Below, one piece after another: positions 32,794 to 41,620 of a DNA stretch of 64,000 nucleotides. Position 1 is the first letter of the stretch. Every line of letters begins with the position of its first letter. The notes below the pieces were generated by a model, which was given only the letters and a program-made list of their open reading frames with translations, was not told the origin of the DNA and searched no databases. A program made the translations under genes and the position numbers. The stretch covers positions 62,001-126,000 of the forward strand of contig NZ_JAJIWO010000002.1 in NCBI RefSeq assembly GCF_020880695.1. The letters run 5' to 3'. This DNA is from Mucilaginibacter sp. UR6-11 (lineage in GTDB: Bacteria; Bacteroidota; Bacteroidia; Sphingobacteriales; Sphingobacteriaceae).

Positions 32794-33330
32794 TTACTTA
32801 TATTTAATGATATAATACACATATGCATTTTTGGGCCGGGTTTCATTACCGCCATATAAGGCAGTAGATATCCCCATGGGTCCATAATTAACATTGCCGT
32901 CACCTTCTACAGAGTTTGGCCCTATAGAATTATCCATAAAATTATGCTGCGGGTTGACAGTGTGATTATGGCTGATTACCTGGTCTGGTTGTTTTGCGCC
33001 CACGGCATCGCCCCCATTGCCTGAGCTGTTTAAATCAGGCCTTGATTTATCTCTTGAACCTGCATCCGGGTCAACACCGGTTCCGTCTGATACACCTCTT
33101 AAAAACAGCCCTTGTAAAGCCGGCAGCGCAAATTTGTTGGCGCCGTCGCCGCCCCATGAGTTCCCGATAGTATTAAACAACGCGCCATATTTAAGCTGGC
33201 CCGTTGCAGGATCAGTTTCAGTTCGGTCACAAAGGGTTCCGTCGCAATACAGCCAGTTAGCCGGGATTTTGTTTTTAGGGCCCGCAAATGCTACTATAGC
33301 ACCTACAGGGCAATCAAATAAAACGTCCAT
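32794..33330 (-). CDS. Phage tail-collar-domain protein
   Basis: A 178-residue protein with a tail-collar-like domain at the N-terminus (GAIVAFAGPKNKIPANWLYCDG, LFNTIGNSWGGDGANKFALPALQGLFLRG). A spike-like end follows with ISHNHTVNPQHNF and the closing ETRPKNAYVYYIIKYK, typical of collar/fibre proteins. No other phage structural gene is nearby. ATG 33330 begins two bases before the upstream gene's stop region, so it is translationally coupled to that 68-residue gene. Confidence 0.75.
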   Translation of the reverse strand: MDVLFDCPVGAIVAFAGPKNKIPANWLYCDGTLCDRTETDPATGQLKYGALFNTIGNSWGGDGANKFALPALQGLFLRGVSDGTGVDPDAGSRDKSRPDLNSSGNGGDAVGAKQPDQVISHNHTVNPQHNFMDNSIGPNSVEGDGNVNYGPMGISTALYGGNETRPKNAYVYYIIKYK

Positions 33331-33332
33331 TT

Positions 33333-33539
33333 TTAACCGCATATTTGTTTTGATACTGCATCGCCGGCGGCTATTACAAGGCCAACGGCGCCCTTTGCTA
33401 CCGGGTTTTTAAGAAGGTTTTGTAAAACCTCGAGGCCGCTTTTTACATTTGGCCAAATGCTGCAAAATTCGGTTTTTGCCGTGTCGACACCTACTAATGA
33501 GATGTTTCCGCGATTGTCAATAATTTCTTTAGTGTTCAT
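33333..33539 (-). CDS. Small hypothetical partner of the collar protein, 68 residues
   Basis: I do not recognise it. The protein begins MNTKEIIDNRGNISLVGVD, has a weakly amphipathic helical C-terminal half (LLKNPVAKGAVGLVIAAGDAV) and ends with Cys-Gly. No signal peptide is seen. Its stop lies two bases before the collar gene start, so the two are certainly read from one mRNA. Possible roles include a chaperone, inhibitor or adaptor, but none is demonstrated. Confidence 0.55.
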   Translation of the reverse strand: MNTKEIIDNRGNISLVGVDTAKTEFCSIWPNVKSGLEVLQNLLKNPVAKGAVGLVIAAGDAVSKQICG

Positions 33540-33758
33540 GATAAGTTGTGCCTACTCTATGCCGTTTTCGGCGTAACCGGTTGCCATCACTATTGATAGC
33601 ACAACCCAAAATTGAATAAAGCGCATAGCCGGCACAACGGGCGTTAAACGGTAAATACACAGGCTTTTAACATTAAAAATACCGTGAAAACACGGGGTCA
33701 GGCCTTAATATTGTATTGTAATTTAGCCGCATTAAATTATTAACCAAACCCTTACGTC

Positions 33759-34811
33759 ATGAAAAAAACAGTATTATTTATTATTGTTGCGGTAATAACC
33801 GCATGCAACAACCCGGACAAAACTGTCAGAAAAGCGCACTTTAGAGCTGCCATGGTGGTAAATACAGACACCCTAATAACCTTAAATGGAATTGGCAAAA
33901 GCACCGCGGAAGCGATGATTGCTCATTTTGACAGTTGTAAAGGAAGGGACACAAGGCCGACGAGACAAAGCGTATGGTTTGACAGCGCAACAATCCACCG
34001 CATGGTTAGGCTGCTTGATAAAGAAATTGTTGAACAAAGGGCCGCACGAAATCCCCAGGAGCCCGATACATTAATGGGGGTTGCCGATGGCATACGTATA
34101 TATTATATCAGTGATTTACGGGTAAAAACAGGCCGCCTTGTTAACTCGGTCGCGTTAATCTCAACGCAACATAACGGGCATGACTGTCAGGTGACTTCAT
34201 GTGCTAAACACAAAGATTATTATAACCACGCTAAAAACGATGATTTGTTTAAGGACACAATTGCCATACGGGGAAGGGTATCAAAAAAGCCGGCAGTGAT
34301 AGTAGCCAATGGCGAAATAACTTATAATATATGCGTTAGAAATTGCAATGTACCTTCATGTGACCCGCGGTCTATTCATTACATTACCCGCAGACAAGCA
34401 CATATGATGCTTAATCAGTTTAGGGGACGGTCAATAACGACAAAAAGCGAGTGGTTTGACCTGAATTTGTTCAGGGATTTTGTAAATGATAAAACCGTAG
34501 ACGGCCTGCGGATTTATTTTGCGAGGCATCCGATAGAAAGAGATACGACAACGTCAGGGAAAGATGCATTTATCCTGGTTCCTACCAGATCTGCAACATT
34601 TTTAGGTAAACAGATTCATGAGGATTATCTTAATTGTGAGACAACCAACAATTTCTTTAAAAATTTCACAAGAAAAAATCAATTTAGAAGAGGGAGCCGT
34701 GACTTAAGGCCAGTTGGTGGCGGGCAGGATAACGGAGAGCTTTGTCCAAGCAACTGTGATCAGGGAGCCAGCACCAAACCCAGGATAAAACAAAACCAGG
34801 GACTTTGTTAA
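33759..34811 (+). CDS. Lipoprotein with two copies of a sensory-operon-associated domain
   Basis: A 350-residue exported lipoprotein (lipobox AVITACNN). Two related modules share SVWFDSATIHRMV...DGIRIYYISD (about residues 65-130) and SEWFDLNLFRDFV...DGLRIYFARH (about 225-270), each preceded by a MIAHF / MMLNQF segment and followed by a VALISTQ / FILVPTR strand. This is an internal duplication. The same type of single domain is common in Bacteroidota near sensory genes. It lies 16 bases before a membrane protein and two-component genes, so an input role is a reasonable guess. Confidence 0.75.
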   Translation: MKKTVLFIIVAVITACNNPDKTVRKAHFRAAMVVNTDTLITLNGIGKSTAEAMIAHFDSCKGRDTRPTRQSVWFDSATIHRMVRLLDKEIVEQRAARNPQEPDTLMGVADGIRIYYISDLRVKTGRLVNSVALISTQHNGHDCQVTSCAKHKDYYNHAKNDDLFKDTIAIRGRVSKKPAVIVANGEITYNICVRNCNVPSCDPRSIHYITRRQAHMMLNQFRGRSITTKSEWFDLNLFRDFVNDKTVDGLRIYFARHPIERDTTTSGKDAFILVPTRSATFLGKQIHEDYLNCETTNNFFKNFTRKNQFRRGSRDLRPVGGGQDNGELCPSNCDQGASTKPRIKQNQGLC

Positions 34812-34827
34812 TTAAGAACAATAGATT

Positions 34828-35481
34828 ATGCCAAACTTCTTCACCGTAAGTATTATTGCCGAAGTTATTTGTTTCCTGGTAGCCGTGACCTGTTTATTAA
34901 AAACGCCAAATCTGGTTTGGCGCAGCATGATAATCTATCTTTTTTTAACCTGTATTACCGAAATATGGGGGCTTTACATAGCCAAACACACTCAAAATAA
35001 TCATTGGCTTTACAACATCTTTTTGTTTTTTGAGGCCGGATTTACCTTTATGATGCTGGGAAACCTGCTTGGTAAGTATATCAATTGCAAACCCATTATT
35101 GTACCTGGGTTTGCAATTTTTCTAGTGATATATATATTCGGGATTACAGATCGGGGCTTTTTCTTTTACAACTATGCCGCGTATACAATTATGTCTGTCA
35201 TGTTTGTTTTATATAGCTTATACTATTATTACCTGTTGCTGAAAGATGATCTGTATGTTGATTTAAAACACTCGCCCGAATTTTGGTGGGTCGCCGGTAC
35301 TTTGCTTTTTTATTTTGCCAACACGGGATGCAATATTTTTTATGATAAGCTATATACCATAATGATAAGTCCGAAACATCATTTAACTTATTTTATATTT
35401 AAGGCACTTAATGTTATTTTGTATGGCTGCTGGAGCTATGCTTTTATCTGCAAAAAATGGCTAACAACATCGGAAGCTTAA
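34828..35481 (+). CDS. Seven-helix membrane protein of a two-component operon
   Basis: A 217-residue protein with about seven hydrophobic helices and very short loops, resembling bacterial 7TM sensory modules but without a signalling output domain. Aromatic-rich helices (LYNIFLFFEAGFTFMMLG, FWWVAGTLLFYFANTG) are seen. I assign no ligand. Its 3' end overlaps the kinase gene by 25 bases, so it is probably the sensor partner of that kinase, which lacks one. Confidence 0.7.
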   Translation: MPNFFTVSIIAEVICFLVAVTCLLKTPNLVWRSMIIYLFLTCITEIWGLYIAKHTQNNHWLYNIFLFFEAGFTFMMLGNLLGKYINCKPIIVPGFAIFLVIYIFGITDRGFFFYNYAAYTIMSVMFVLYSLYYYYLLLKDDLYVDLKHSPEFWWVAGTLLFYFANTGCNIFYDKLYTIMISPKHHLTYFIFKALNVILYGCWSYAFICKKWLTTSEA

Positions 35482-36275
35482 TTATATTAACTACGCTCGT
35501 TTTTTTGCTGGCACCTACCTTCATTATCATCTACATCAGTGTTTATAACCGGCGTAAAAAAAAGCATATTGAAGAAAAGGCGCAGATGAAGTTAACCTTT
35601 GAGTCTGAATTGCTTAAAACCCGGATAGAAATACAAGAACAGACACTAACGCATATAAGCCAGGAAATACATGATAATATAACGCAGGTGTTATCATTTG
35701 TAAAGCTTGATCTGGCGTTGACCGACAATATGCCCGAACGGACAAAACAGGCAAAAATAAAGCAAAGCCGTGAGCTGATAGCCCAGGCAATTTACGACCT
35801 GCGGGACCTGTCAAAAAGCCTGAGCTTTGAATATATCCGCACTTTAGGTTTGGTTAAAACTATCGGGCAGGAGATTGAACGGATCAATAAAAGCAATATA
35901 ATTACCACTGATTTTATGGTTAACGGGACTGTTTATAGCCTGGGAGAACAACGTGAACTCTTACTGTTCAGGATATTTCAGGAAGCTGTTAATAATACGT
36001 TAAAACATGCAGGCGCTAAGTGTTTGAAAATCAGCTTGCAATATTCGGGGCAATTATTTAATTTAACCGTCGAAGACGACGGTGCAGGTTTTTCAACCGC
36101 TGATTTGCCGGAACAAGTGGGACTGGGGTTAAAAAACATGCACAATAGGGCAACTTTAATTGGTGGCACGGTGGCCGTTGTCAGCTCGCCGGGTAAAGGT
36201 TGCTTTGTAAAAATTAGCCTGAATACCTTAATAAATTTACGCGCAGATGGAACCCGTCCTGATAGCATTGGTTGA
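35457..36275 (+). CDS. Sensor histidine kinase (HisKA_3, NarX/LiaS type)
   Basis: A 272-residue kinase with a single N-terminal TM helix (residues 8-30), a HisKA_3 dimerisation region with the phospho-acceptor His in SQEIHDNITQVLSFV, and a HATPase domain (N-box FQEAVNNTLKHAG, G1 DDGAGF, GLGLKNM). It has no extracellular sensor, so input probably comes from the membrane protein overlapping its 5' end by 25 bases. It overlaps the response-regulator gene by 29 bases and would phosphorylate it. Confidence 0.92.
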   Translation: MANNIGSLIILTTLVFLLAPTFIIIYISVYNRRKKKHIEEKAQMKLTFESELLKTRIEIQEQTLTHISQEIHDNITQVLSFVKLDLALTDNMPERTKQAKIKQSRELIAQAIYDLRDLSKSLSFEYIRTLGLVKTIGQEIERINKSNIITTDFMVNGTVYSLGEQRELLLFRIFQEAVNNTLKHAGAKCLKISLQYSGQLFNLTVEDDGAGFSTADLPEQVGLGLKNMHNRATLIGGTVAVVSSPGKGCFVKISLNTLINLRADGTRPDSIG

Positions 36276-36882
36276 TGACCACCGGCTTTTTAGAAGCGGA
36301 ATAGCATCGCTCATTAATAAATCCACAAGGTATAAAATACTTTTTGAAGCCGCCGATGGTGATGAGCTGATGCAAAAACTAACCCCCAAAATAAAGCCCC
36401 ATATTGTACTGCTGGATATTAATATGCCTAAAGTGGATGGCCTTGAAACTGCACGGTGGATACGCAACCATTACCCGGATGTGCATATTATTATATTGTC
36501 AATGTTTGAGGATGCCGAGAAGGTATTAACGATGGTTAAAATTGGCGTGAAAGGCTACCTGCTTAAAGATGCCGAACCCGAAGAGTTTGAAGAAGCTTTA
36601 ACCAAAGTATCAAAAAACGAAGACTATTATCCTTCCTTTGTAACCAAACACCTGATCAGTAATTTTAATAAACAAACGCAACAGGTTAAGCTTAACAGCC
36701 GCGAACTGGAGTTCTTAAAACTGTCGGGCACCGAACTTACTTACAAAGAAATAGCTGACCAGATGTGTATCAGTGTACGGACCGTTGACGGCTACCGCGA
36801 TCAGTTATTTGAAAAACTACAGATAAAAAGCCGGGTGGGGCTGGTGCTGTATGCCATAAAAAACAATTTGATAGAGTTGTAA
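36247..36882 (+). CDS. LuxR/NarL-family response regulator
   Basis: A 211-residue regulator with a CheY-like receiver (ALVDDHRLFRSG, phospho-acceptor Asp in IVLLDINMPKVDG, KGYLLKDAEPEE) and a C-terminal LuxR-type HTH (ELTYKEIADQMCISVRTVDGYRDQLFEKL). It overlaps the kinase gene by 29 bases. Its targets are unknown; the upstream lipoprotein and membrane genes are plausible. A palindromic TTTGCTAA-TTAGCAAA element follows at about 36883-36903. Confidence 0.93.
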   Translation: MEPVLIALVDDHRLFRSGIASLINKSTRYKILFEAADGDELMQKLTPKIKPHIVLLDINMPKVDGLETARWIRNHYPDVHIIILSMFEDAEKVLTMVKIGVKGYLLKDAEPEEFEEALTKVSKNEDYYPSFVTKHLISNFNKQTQQVKLNSRELEFLKLSGTELTYKEIADQMCISVRTVDGYRDQLFEKLQIKSRVGLVLYAIKNNLIEL

Positions 36883-36903
36883 TTTGCTAAAAATATTAGC
36901 AAA
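36883..36903. repeat. TTTGCTAA inverted repeat upstream of the radical SAM gene
   Basis: TTTGCTAA-AAATA-TTAGCAAA is a perfect 8-bp inverted repeat directly between the response-regulator stop and the radical SAM gene. It could be an operator or a short hairpin. Confidence 0.5.
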
Positions 36904-36911
36904 TTTGCCTT

Positions 36912-37982
36912 ATGGCACACCAGGAAAATCCGGAGTTTTTTAAGGGGCGCGGGGCGCAGGTTAACACTGACAATAAGTTTTTAAAACGAAAATATGTGCT
37001 TGACCATATTGAGGGCCTTGACGAGCCATTATTAGAGAACACGGCCACGCAGCTGTTTGAAGAAAGCCCTAAAAAGATAGTCAGCGAATCAAACAGCCCC
37101 GACCTGAGCCACATGTACTCTATTAACCCGTATCAGGGCTGCGAGCATGGCTGTATTTATTGCTATGCCCGTAATACGCATGAGTATTATGGCTTTAGCG
37201 CCGGGCTTGATTTTGAGCGCAAAATAATTGTTAAACGCAATGCCCCCGAGCTATTGGAGCGTTATTTTAACAAAAAGAATTATGAACCTGTGGCTATCCT
37301 GTTATCAGGGAATACCGATTGTTACCAGCCTGTTGAACGACGATTAAAAATAACCCGCCGGCTGCTTGAGGTGTTTTTGAAATATAAAAACCCGGTAAGT
37401 ATCATCACCAAAAACAATGTCATCATCCGCGATCTGGACATTATCCGCGAGCTGGCCAAACTAAATCTGGTACACGTTAATATATCTATCACCTCGTTAA
37501 ATGAACAACTAAGGCAAAAACTGGAGCCACGCACCGTGACGGCAAGCGGACGGCTGGCGGTGATTGAAAAAATGGCTCAAAATGGTGTGCCGGTAAGGGT
37601 GATGGCGGCGCCGATAATCCCCGGGTTAAACAGCAATGAGATCCCCGATATTATAAAGGCCGCTGCAGACCGGGGCGCGTTATCCGCCGGGTTTACCATT
37701 GTGCGTTTAAACGGAAGCATCGGCGAAATTTTTACCGACTGGATACACAAGGCTTACCCCGACCGGGCCGAAAAAGTGTTAAATATGATAAAATCATGCC
37801 ATGGCGGCAATTTAAACGATAGTGAGTTTGGCCGCCGCATGAGCGGCGAAGGGCCGGTGGCGCAGTCTATAAGCCAGTTATATAAAATGGCCTGCTCCAG
37901 ATTTTTATCCGGCAGGCAAATGCCACAACATGACTATACCTTGTTTACGCCGAAAGCCGGGAAACAGGGAAGTTTGTTTTGA
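36912..37982 (+). CDS. PA0069-family radical SAM protein (SplB-like)
   Basis: A 356-residue radical SAM enzyme of the PA0069 family, distantly related to spore photoproduct lyase SplB. The iron-sulfur motif C-x3-C-x2-C is in YQGCEHGCIYCYARNTHEY, with LLSGNTDCYQPVE and VSIITKNNVIIRDLDI as conserved barrel segments. The substrate is not known. It starts 29 bases after the response regulator but is probably not functionally linked. It is convergent with the phosphatase gene. Confidence 0.92.
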   Translation: MAHQENPEFFKGRGAQVNTDNKFLKRKYVLDHIEGLDEPLLENTATQLFEESPKKIVSESNSPDLSHMYSINPYQGCEHGCIYCYARNTHEYYGFSAGLDFERKIIVKRNAPELLERYFNKKNYEPVAILLSGNTDCYQPVERRLKITRRLLEVFLKYKNPVSIITKNNVIIRDLDIIRELAKLNLVHVNISITSLNEQLRQKLEPRTVTASGRLAVIEKMAQNGVPVRVMAAPIIPGLNSNEIPDIIKAAADRGALSAGFTIVRLNGSIGEIFTDWIHKAYPDRAEKVLNMIKSCHGGNLNDSEFGRRMSGEGPVAQSISQLYKMACSRFLSGRQMPQHDYTLFTPKAGKQGSLF

Positions 37983-38047
37983 AACACCCCTTGTTTCCCG
38001 GCTTTCAAGTGCCATTATTTTCTCTCTTAACGCGGACTGCCGCCGGG

Positions 38048-39721
38048 TTATTTTATAACCTCATTTACCACATGGCCGATAGAGCCGTTTGGCGCCTGTA
38101 TATGCAGCAATGCCGCTATGGTTGGCGCAATATCTGTCATATGTGTGGCGTTCGCTGTAGCGCCGTGGTTAATGCCCCAACCCATAAATACCATCGGGAT
38201 ATGTGCGTCGTACGGGTTCCAGGTGCCGTGGGTGGTACCGGTTGGGCCACCATCGCCTGATCCGTGACCGGTATAATAGGCGGGTTTTAAAATTATCTGG
38301 ATGGTGCCGCTGTTAGCGATATTGTAGCCGTTAATGATCCGCATCCGTAATTCGTCAGGGATGTTAGCCGTGGCCGCCTTCTGCATGTCAATGGCAAAAG
38401 CAATTTCCGGTTGTTTTTGCAGGTATTTTATGCAATCATCTTTTAATACTTCGGCATCTAATTTAGCTTTCCTGATGGCGGCGTAATTAAAGTTAACCTG
38501 GTAGTTATCCAGGTTGATGATCAGTTTGTCGGTATTATATTTATCCGCCAGCAGTTTATTTAAGTTTTTTAAGGTGGCTGCATCATCCCAGTTTCCTGCC
38601 GGTATGTTATGATCTTTTAAAAAAGTTGAGTTATGCGCGGCTCCGTGGTCGGCGGTTAAAAATACAGTATAGTTGCCTTTGCCCAGTTTGGCATCCAGCA
38701 TGGTAAGAAACGCGGTAATGTCCTGGTCAAGGCGCAGGTAGGTATCTTCGGTTTCAATGGCATTAACACCGTACTGGTGCCCAACATAATCGGTTGATGA
38801 TAAGCTCACCGCTAAAAAGTCAGTCACACCGCGCGCGCCCAAACGCTCATTGTTAACCGCAGCCGTAGCCAGGTCGAGCGTCAGTGTATTGCCATAGGGC
38901 GTACTGCGGATCATCCCCAGATTGCCTTTGTATAATACCGAAGTTTTTACCGGCATTGTAGGCGCGTCGGCGCCCTTAAATTTCCCTTCGTATTTGTTAT
39001 TATCTTCTGTACTTTGCTGATAAGTGTTAAGCGGATACAAACTGTTCCAGTCTTTTTTCAAATAAGTTTCGGGCAGTTTTTTACTGTTAAAATCTTTTAC
39101 CCATTGCGGCAGATCGGTCATATAATAGGTACTGGTTATCCAGTTACCGCTTTTGTCATCAAACCAGTAAGCGGCGTTAGCCGTATGCCCTGCGGGCAAA
39201 ATGCCGCCGCGATCTTTTAAAGCGATACCAATAACCTTAGAGCGAAAATTTGTTGCCAGCCTTAACTCATCCGTAACCGTAGTCACCAACATATTGCGCG
39301 GCGACATTTGCCCGGCTGATGAGGTACTGCCTACCGTCTGCACCGTACTGTCGGCGGCGCAATACATGGATTTACCGGTTGCCTGAATGACATAATCATT
39401 ACCGGCTATACCATGGATGGCCGGTACAGAACCGGTATAAATAGCGGTATGGCCCGCGGCGGTTACGGTTGGTATATAGTCAATAGTAGCATTCTCGCAG
39501 CTAAACCCTTCATTCAGCATCCTTTTAAACCCGCCGCTGCTGTAGCGGTCATAAAAACGGTACAGGTAATCCCAGCGCATTTGGTCAACTACAATCCCCA
39601 CCACCAGTTTAGGGCGGGACAAGGTTGTGGCCATAGCCGGGGCCGTTTTCTTTTTAGTTTGTGCATTGGCGTTAACCGCAGCAAATCCGCATAACAGAAG
39701 TATAAGGTATTTAATTTTCAT
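38048..39721 (-). CDS. PafA-like alkaline phosphatase of the thiamine operon
   Basis: A 557-residue periplasmic phosphatase with a signal peptide (MKIKYLILLLCGFAAVNA). Alkaline-phosphatase-superfamily metal sites are seen: GIVVDQMRWDYL, the Thr nucleophile in TVTAAGHTAIYTGS, TADHGAAHNS and a C-terminal His site in GTTHGTWNPYDAHIPM. The PafA-specific Lys and Arg occur as ALKDRGGI. It is the last gene on the strand after the TPP riboswitch, TonB receptor and transporter, so it may dephosphorylate thiamine phosphates before uptake. ATG 39721 begins the signal peptide. Confidence 0.85.
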   Translation of the reverse strand: MKIKYLILLLCGFAAVNANAQTKKKTAPAMATTLSRPKLVVGIVVDQMRWDYLYRFYDRYSSGGFKRMLNEGFSCENATIDYIPTVTAAGHTAIYTGSVPAIHGIAGNDYVIQATGKSMYCAADSTVQTVGSTSSAGQMSPRNMLVTTVTDELRLATNFRSKVIGIALKDRGGILPAGHTANAAYWFDDKSGNWITSTYYMTDLPQWVKDFNSKKLPETYLKKDWNSLYPLNTYQQSTEDNNKYEGKFKGADAPTMPVKTSVLYKGNLGMIRSTPYGNTLTLDLATAAVNNERLGARGVTDFLAVSLSSTDYVGHQYGVNAIETEDTYLRLDQDITAFLTMLDAKLGKGNYTVFLTADHGAAHNSTFLKDHNIPAGNWDDAATLKNLNKLLADKYNTDKLIINLDNYQVNFNYAAIRKAKLDAEVLKDDCIKYLQKQPEIAFAIDMQKAATANIPDELRMRIINGYNIANSGTIQIILKPAYYTGHGSGDGGPTGTTHGTWNPYDAHIPMVFMGWGINHGATANATHMTDIAPTIAALLHIQAPNGSIGHVVNEVIK

Positions 39722-39801
39722 AGTGTACATTAAGAACCCAAATATCAATAATACAATTATAATTGTACATGAACTTTTTATTAAATTAACACATCTTTTG
39801 G

Positions 39802-40911
39802 CTAACTGTAAAAAGTTAATAATGCGTGCTGACTGGCCGTATGCAGATCGCGCCAGGCGCGGTTGATCTCCGTTTCGGTACTGGCCGCCACCAATCCGCA
39901 AAGCGGATAAAGTTTGTCTACCAGCTCACGGGCAGTTATGGCCAGGCGGCGACTGGTTACGCTTACTTTATGCAACAACTCATCAGGTACCAGGCGTTCT
40001 GCCGCTATCGCGTCCCAGGAGGCATCAACCGCTTCAAAAAAAAGCTTTCGCAAACCGGTCATTTCTTTGTTTGCCATAGCCAGCGTGTCAATTAAATAGC
40101 GTTTCTGCGGGGCGGTGAGCCGCGGGTGACTCATCCGGTCGCCAAACACATCGGCGCATAGATCCATAAAATGAATAGCGATGCCCGATATATTAACTGC
40201 CAGGGTAGCTTCTGCCAGTTGTAAAAACGGATAGTGGTATAACGCCCCGTCAACTTTAACTGCCGACGGATCAATTTTAAACTGACGGTTGTTTGGTACC
40301 GTCAAATCTCTAACTTCAAAAGCGTCGCTGCCGGTAGCTACCATACCTATGTATTTCCAGGCGGGCAGGATGGTTACATCTTTTTTATCGAAGATAAACG
40401 GCAGTATCAGTTGCCCCCCATCATCATCTAATACCGGCACTCCGTCCTTTTTTATAGCACAATTGGCGGTGATATGGGTGGCGTGATGGGCGCCGCTGGC
40501 GTATTTCCAGCTGCCGTTAATGAGGTATCCGTTTTCGGTGATCTGGGCGGTGCCGCCTACCGCGCCGCTGCCGGCCAGGCAAACTGCATTACTATCAAAC
40601 ACCCGTTTTGCAACTTCCGGATCAATAAACCCGCCGAACCAGCCCGCGCCGCTGCAAAGGGTAACTACCCAGCCGGCGCTGCCGTCGGTCCAGCTGATGG
40701 CTTCCTGCAACCGCACCAATTCGGGTAATGTTATTTGCCGGCCCGTATAAACATCGGGCACCAACAGTTTAAACCAGCGCTGCCGGTAAATTACGACCAG
40801 TTGATCCGGGTGCAACATACCCAGTTCTTCGGCCTGCGCAGCTGTATTTCTTATGATATCTTTATCATCCGCAGTAATAAAAGCGGATGGGTGTGGTATG
40901 GTGTTTTCCAT
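39802..40911 (-). CDS. Acyl-CoA-dehydrogenase-fold flavoprotein in the thiamine operon
   Basis: A 369-residue protein with the acyl-CoA dehydrogenase / group-D flavin monooxygenase fold: an N-terminal helical domain, a middle strand domain (NGYLINGSWKYASGAHHATH, the flavin-contacting loop), and a C-terminal four-helix bundle. The catalytic Glu of acyl-CoA dehydrogenases is not evident, so a monooxygenase or other flavin role is more likely. It starts four bases after the PnuT gene and lies under the TPP riboswitch, which suggests a function on thiamine or a precursor; that is inference. Confidence 0.7.
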   Translation of the reverse strand: MENTIPHPSAFITADDKDIIRNTAAQAEELGMLHPDQLVVIYRQRWFKLLVPDVYTGRQITLPELVRLQEAISWTDGSAGWVVTLCSGAGWFGGFIDPEVAKRVFDSNAVCLAGSGAVGGTAQITENGYLINGSWKYASGAHHATHITANCAIKKDGVPVLDDDGGQLILPFIFDKKDVTILPAWKYIGMVATGSDAFEVRDLTVPNNRQFKIDPSAVKVDGALYHYPFLQLAEATLAVNISGIAIHFMDLCADVFGDRMSHPRLTAPQKRYLIDTLAMANKEMTGLRKLFFEAVDASWDAIAAERLVPDELLHKVSVTSRRLAITARELVDKLYPLCGLVAASTETEINRAWRDLHTASQHALLTFYS

Positions 40912-40914
40912 TAG

Positions 40915-41550
40915 CTAAGCGGTTAAAAGAGATTCGCCCGGCTGATCTTTTTTCAAGATGTCGCGCCATTCAAAAAAGCCAAAAATGGCTACAATAAATA
41001 AAATCGATGTAAGCATTGCAAACATGATGAGGTGTTTATAGCAAAGTAATGGTATAGCAAACAGGTTGGATAAGTTTAGCATGATCCAGTTCTCCAGCTT
41101 GCGCCTGGCCAGCAGCCACATGCCCGCCCACGCGGTTGACGATACCCAGGCATCCCATACCGGTACATTTGAAGTGGTAAATTTGGTGAGCAGCACATAA
41201 AATATAACCCAGCCAATCATTACTATTAACAGAGTAATCAGCCATTCTTTTTTTGTGGCCCGGGTAATTTTTACGGGTGGCTCATTGCGTCTTCTTATCC
41301 AGTACACCCAGCCGTAAACGCTCATTACGATATAATAAACGCTGAGAGCGGATTCTGCATACAGCCCTGCCAGCATTAAAATGTAGATGCCAATCACGGT
41401 ACCGGCTATCCCAGTAGGATAAAGCCAGATGTTATTGATTTTGGCCAGCAGCACCTCGGCTATGCCCAGTATTACGGCCAGCCATTCCCATAAAGTGGTT
41501 TGGTTTACCTGGTCAATAAACAGCTGCAGCCATTGATGTATGTTTATCAT
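40915..41550 (-). CDS. pnuT: PnuC-family thiamine transporter PnuT
   Basis: A 211-residue inner-membrane protein with seven hydrophobic segments in the PnuC pattern: LAVILGIAEVLLAKINNIWLYP, YYIVMSVYGWVYWIRRR and WDAWVSSTAWAGMWLLARRKLENWI, ending with the N-x-x-x-I-P-L-x-x-Y-K segment. PnuC members import nicotinamide riboside, while PnuT members near TPP riboswitches import thiamine. Position after the TPP-riboswitch receptor supports PnuT. It follows a strong intergenic hairpin. Confidence 0.88.
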   Translation of the reverse strand: MINIHQWLQLFIDQVNQTTLWEWLAVILGIAEVLLAKINNIWLYPTGIAGTVIGIYILMLAGLYAESALSVYYIVMSVYGWVYWIRRRNEPPVKITRATKKEWLITLLIVMIGWVIFYVLLTKFTTSNVPVWDAWVSSTAWAGMWLLARRKLENWIMLNLSNLFAIPLLCYKHLIMFAMLTSILFIVAIFGFFEWRDILKKDQPGESLLTA

Positions 41551-41585
41551 TTTGGCTTATGATTTAGTGTGAAGGATATAAACAA

Positions 41586-41611
41586 CAATGGCAGGTATTT
41601 TCCTGCCATTG
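41586..41611 (-). promoter_or_regulatory. Hairpin between the TonB receptor and pnuT genes
   Basis: CAATGGCAGG (41586-41595) and CCTGCCATTG (41602-41611) form a perfect 10-bp stem with a TATTTT loop, ten bases after the receptor stop. No good T-run follows, so it probably sets relative expression of receptor and transporter or stabilises the receptor mRNA. Confidence 0.6.
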
Positions 41612-41620
41612 TGTTATGAT

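Noticed and set aside
32794..33539. Collar protein as evidence of a prophage
   Set aside because: No capsid, portal, terminase, integrase or attachment site is nearby; a single fibre-type gene is not enough.
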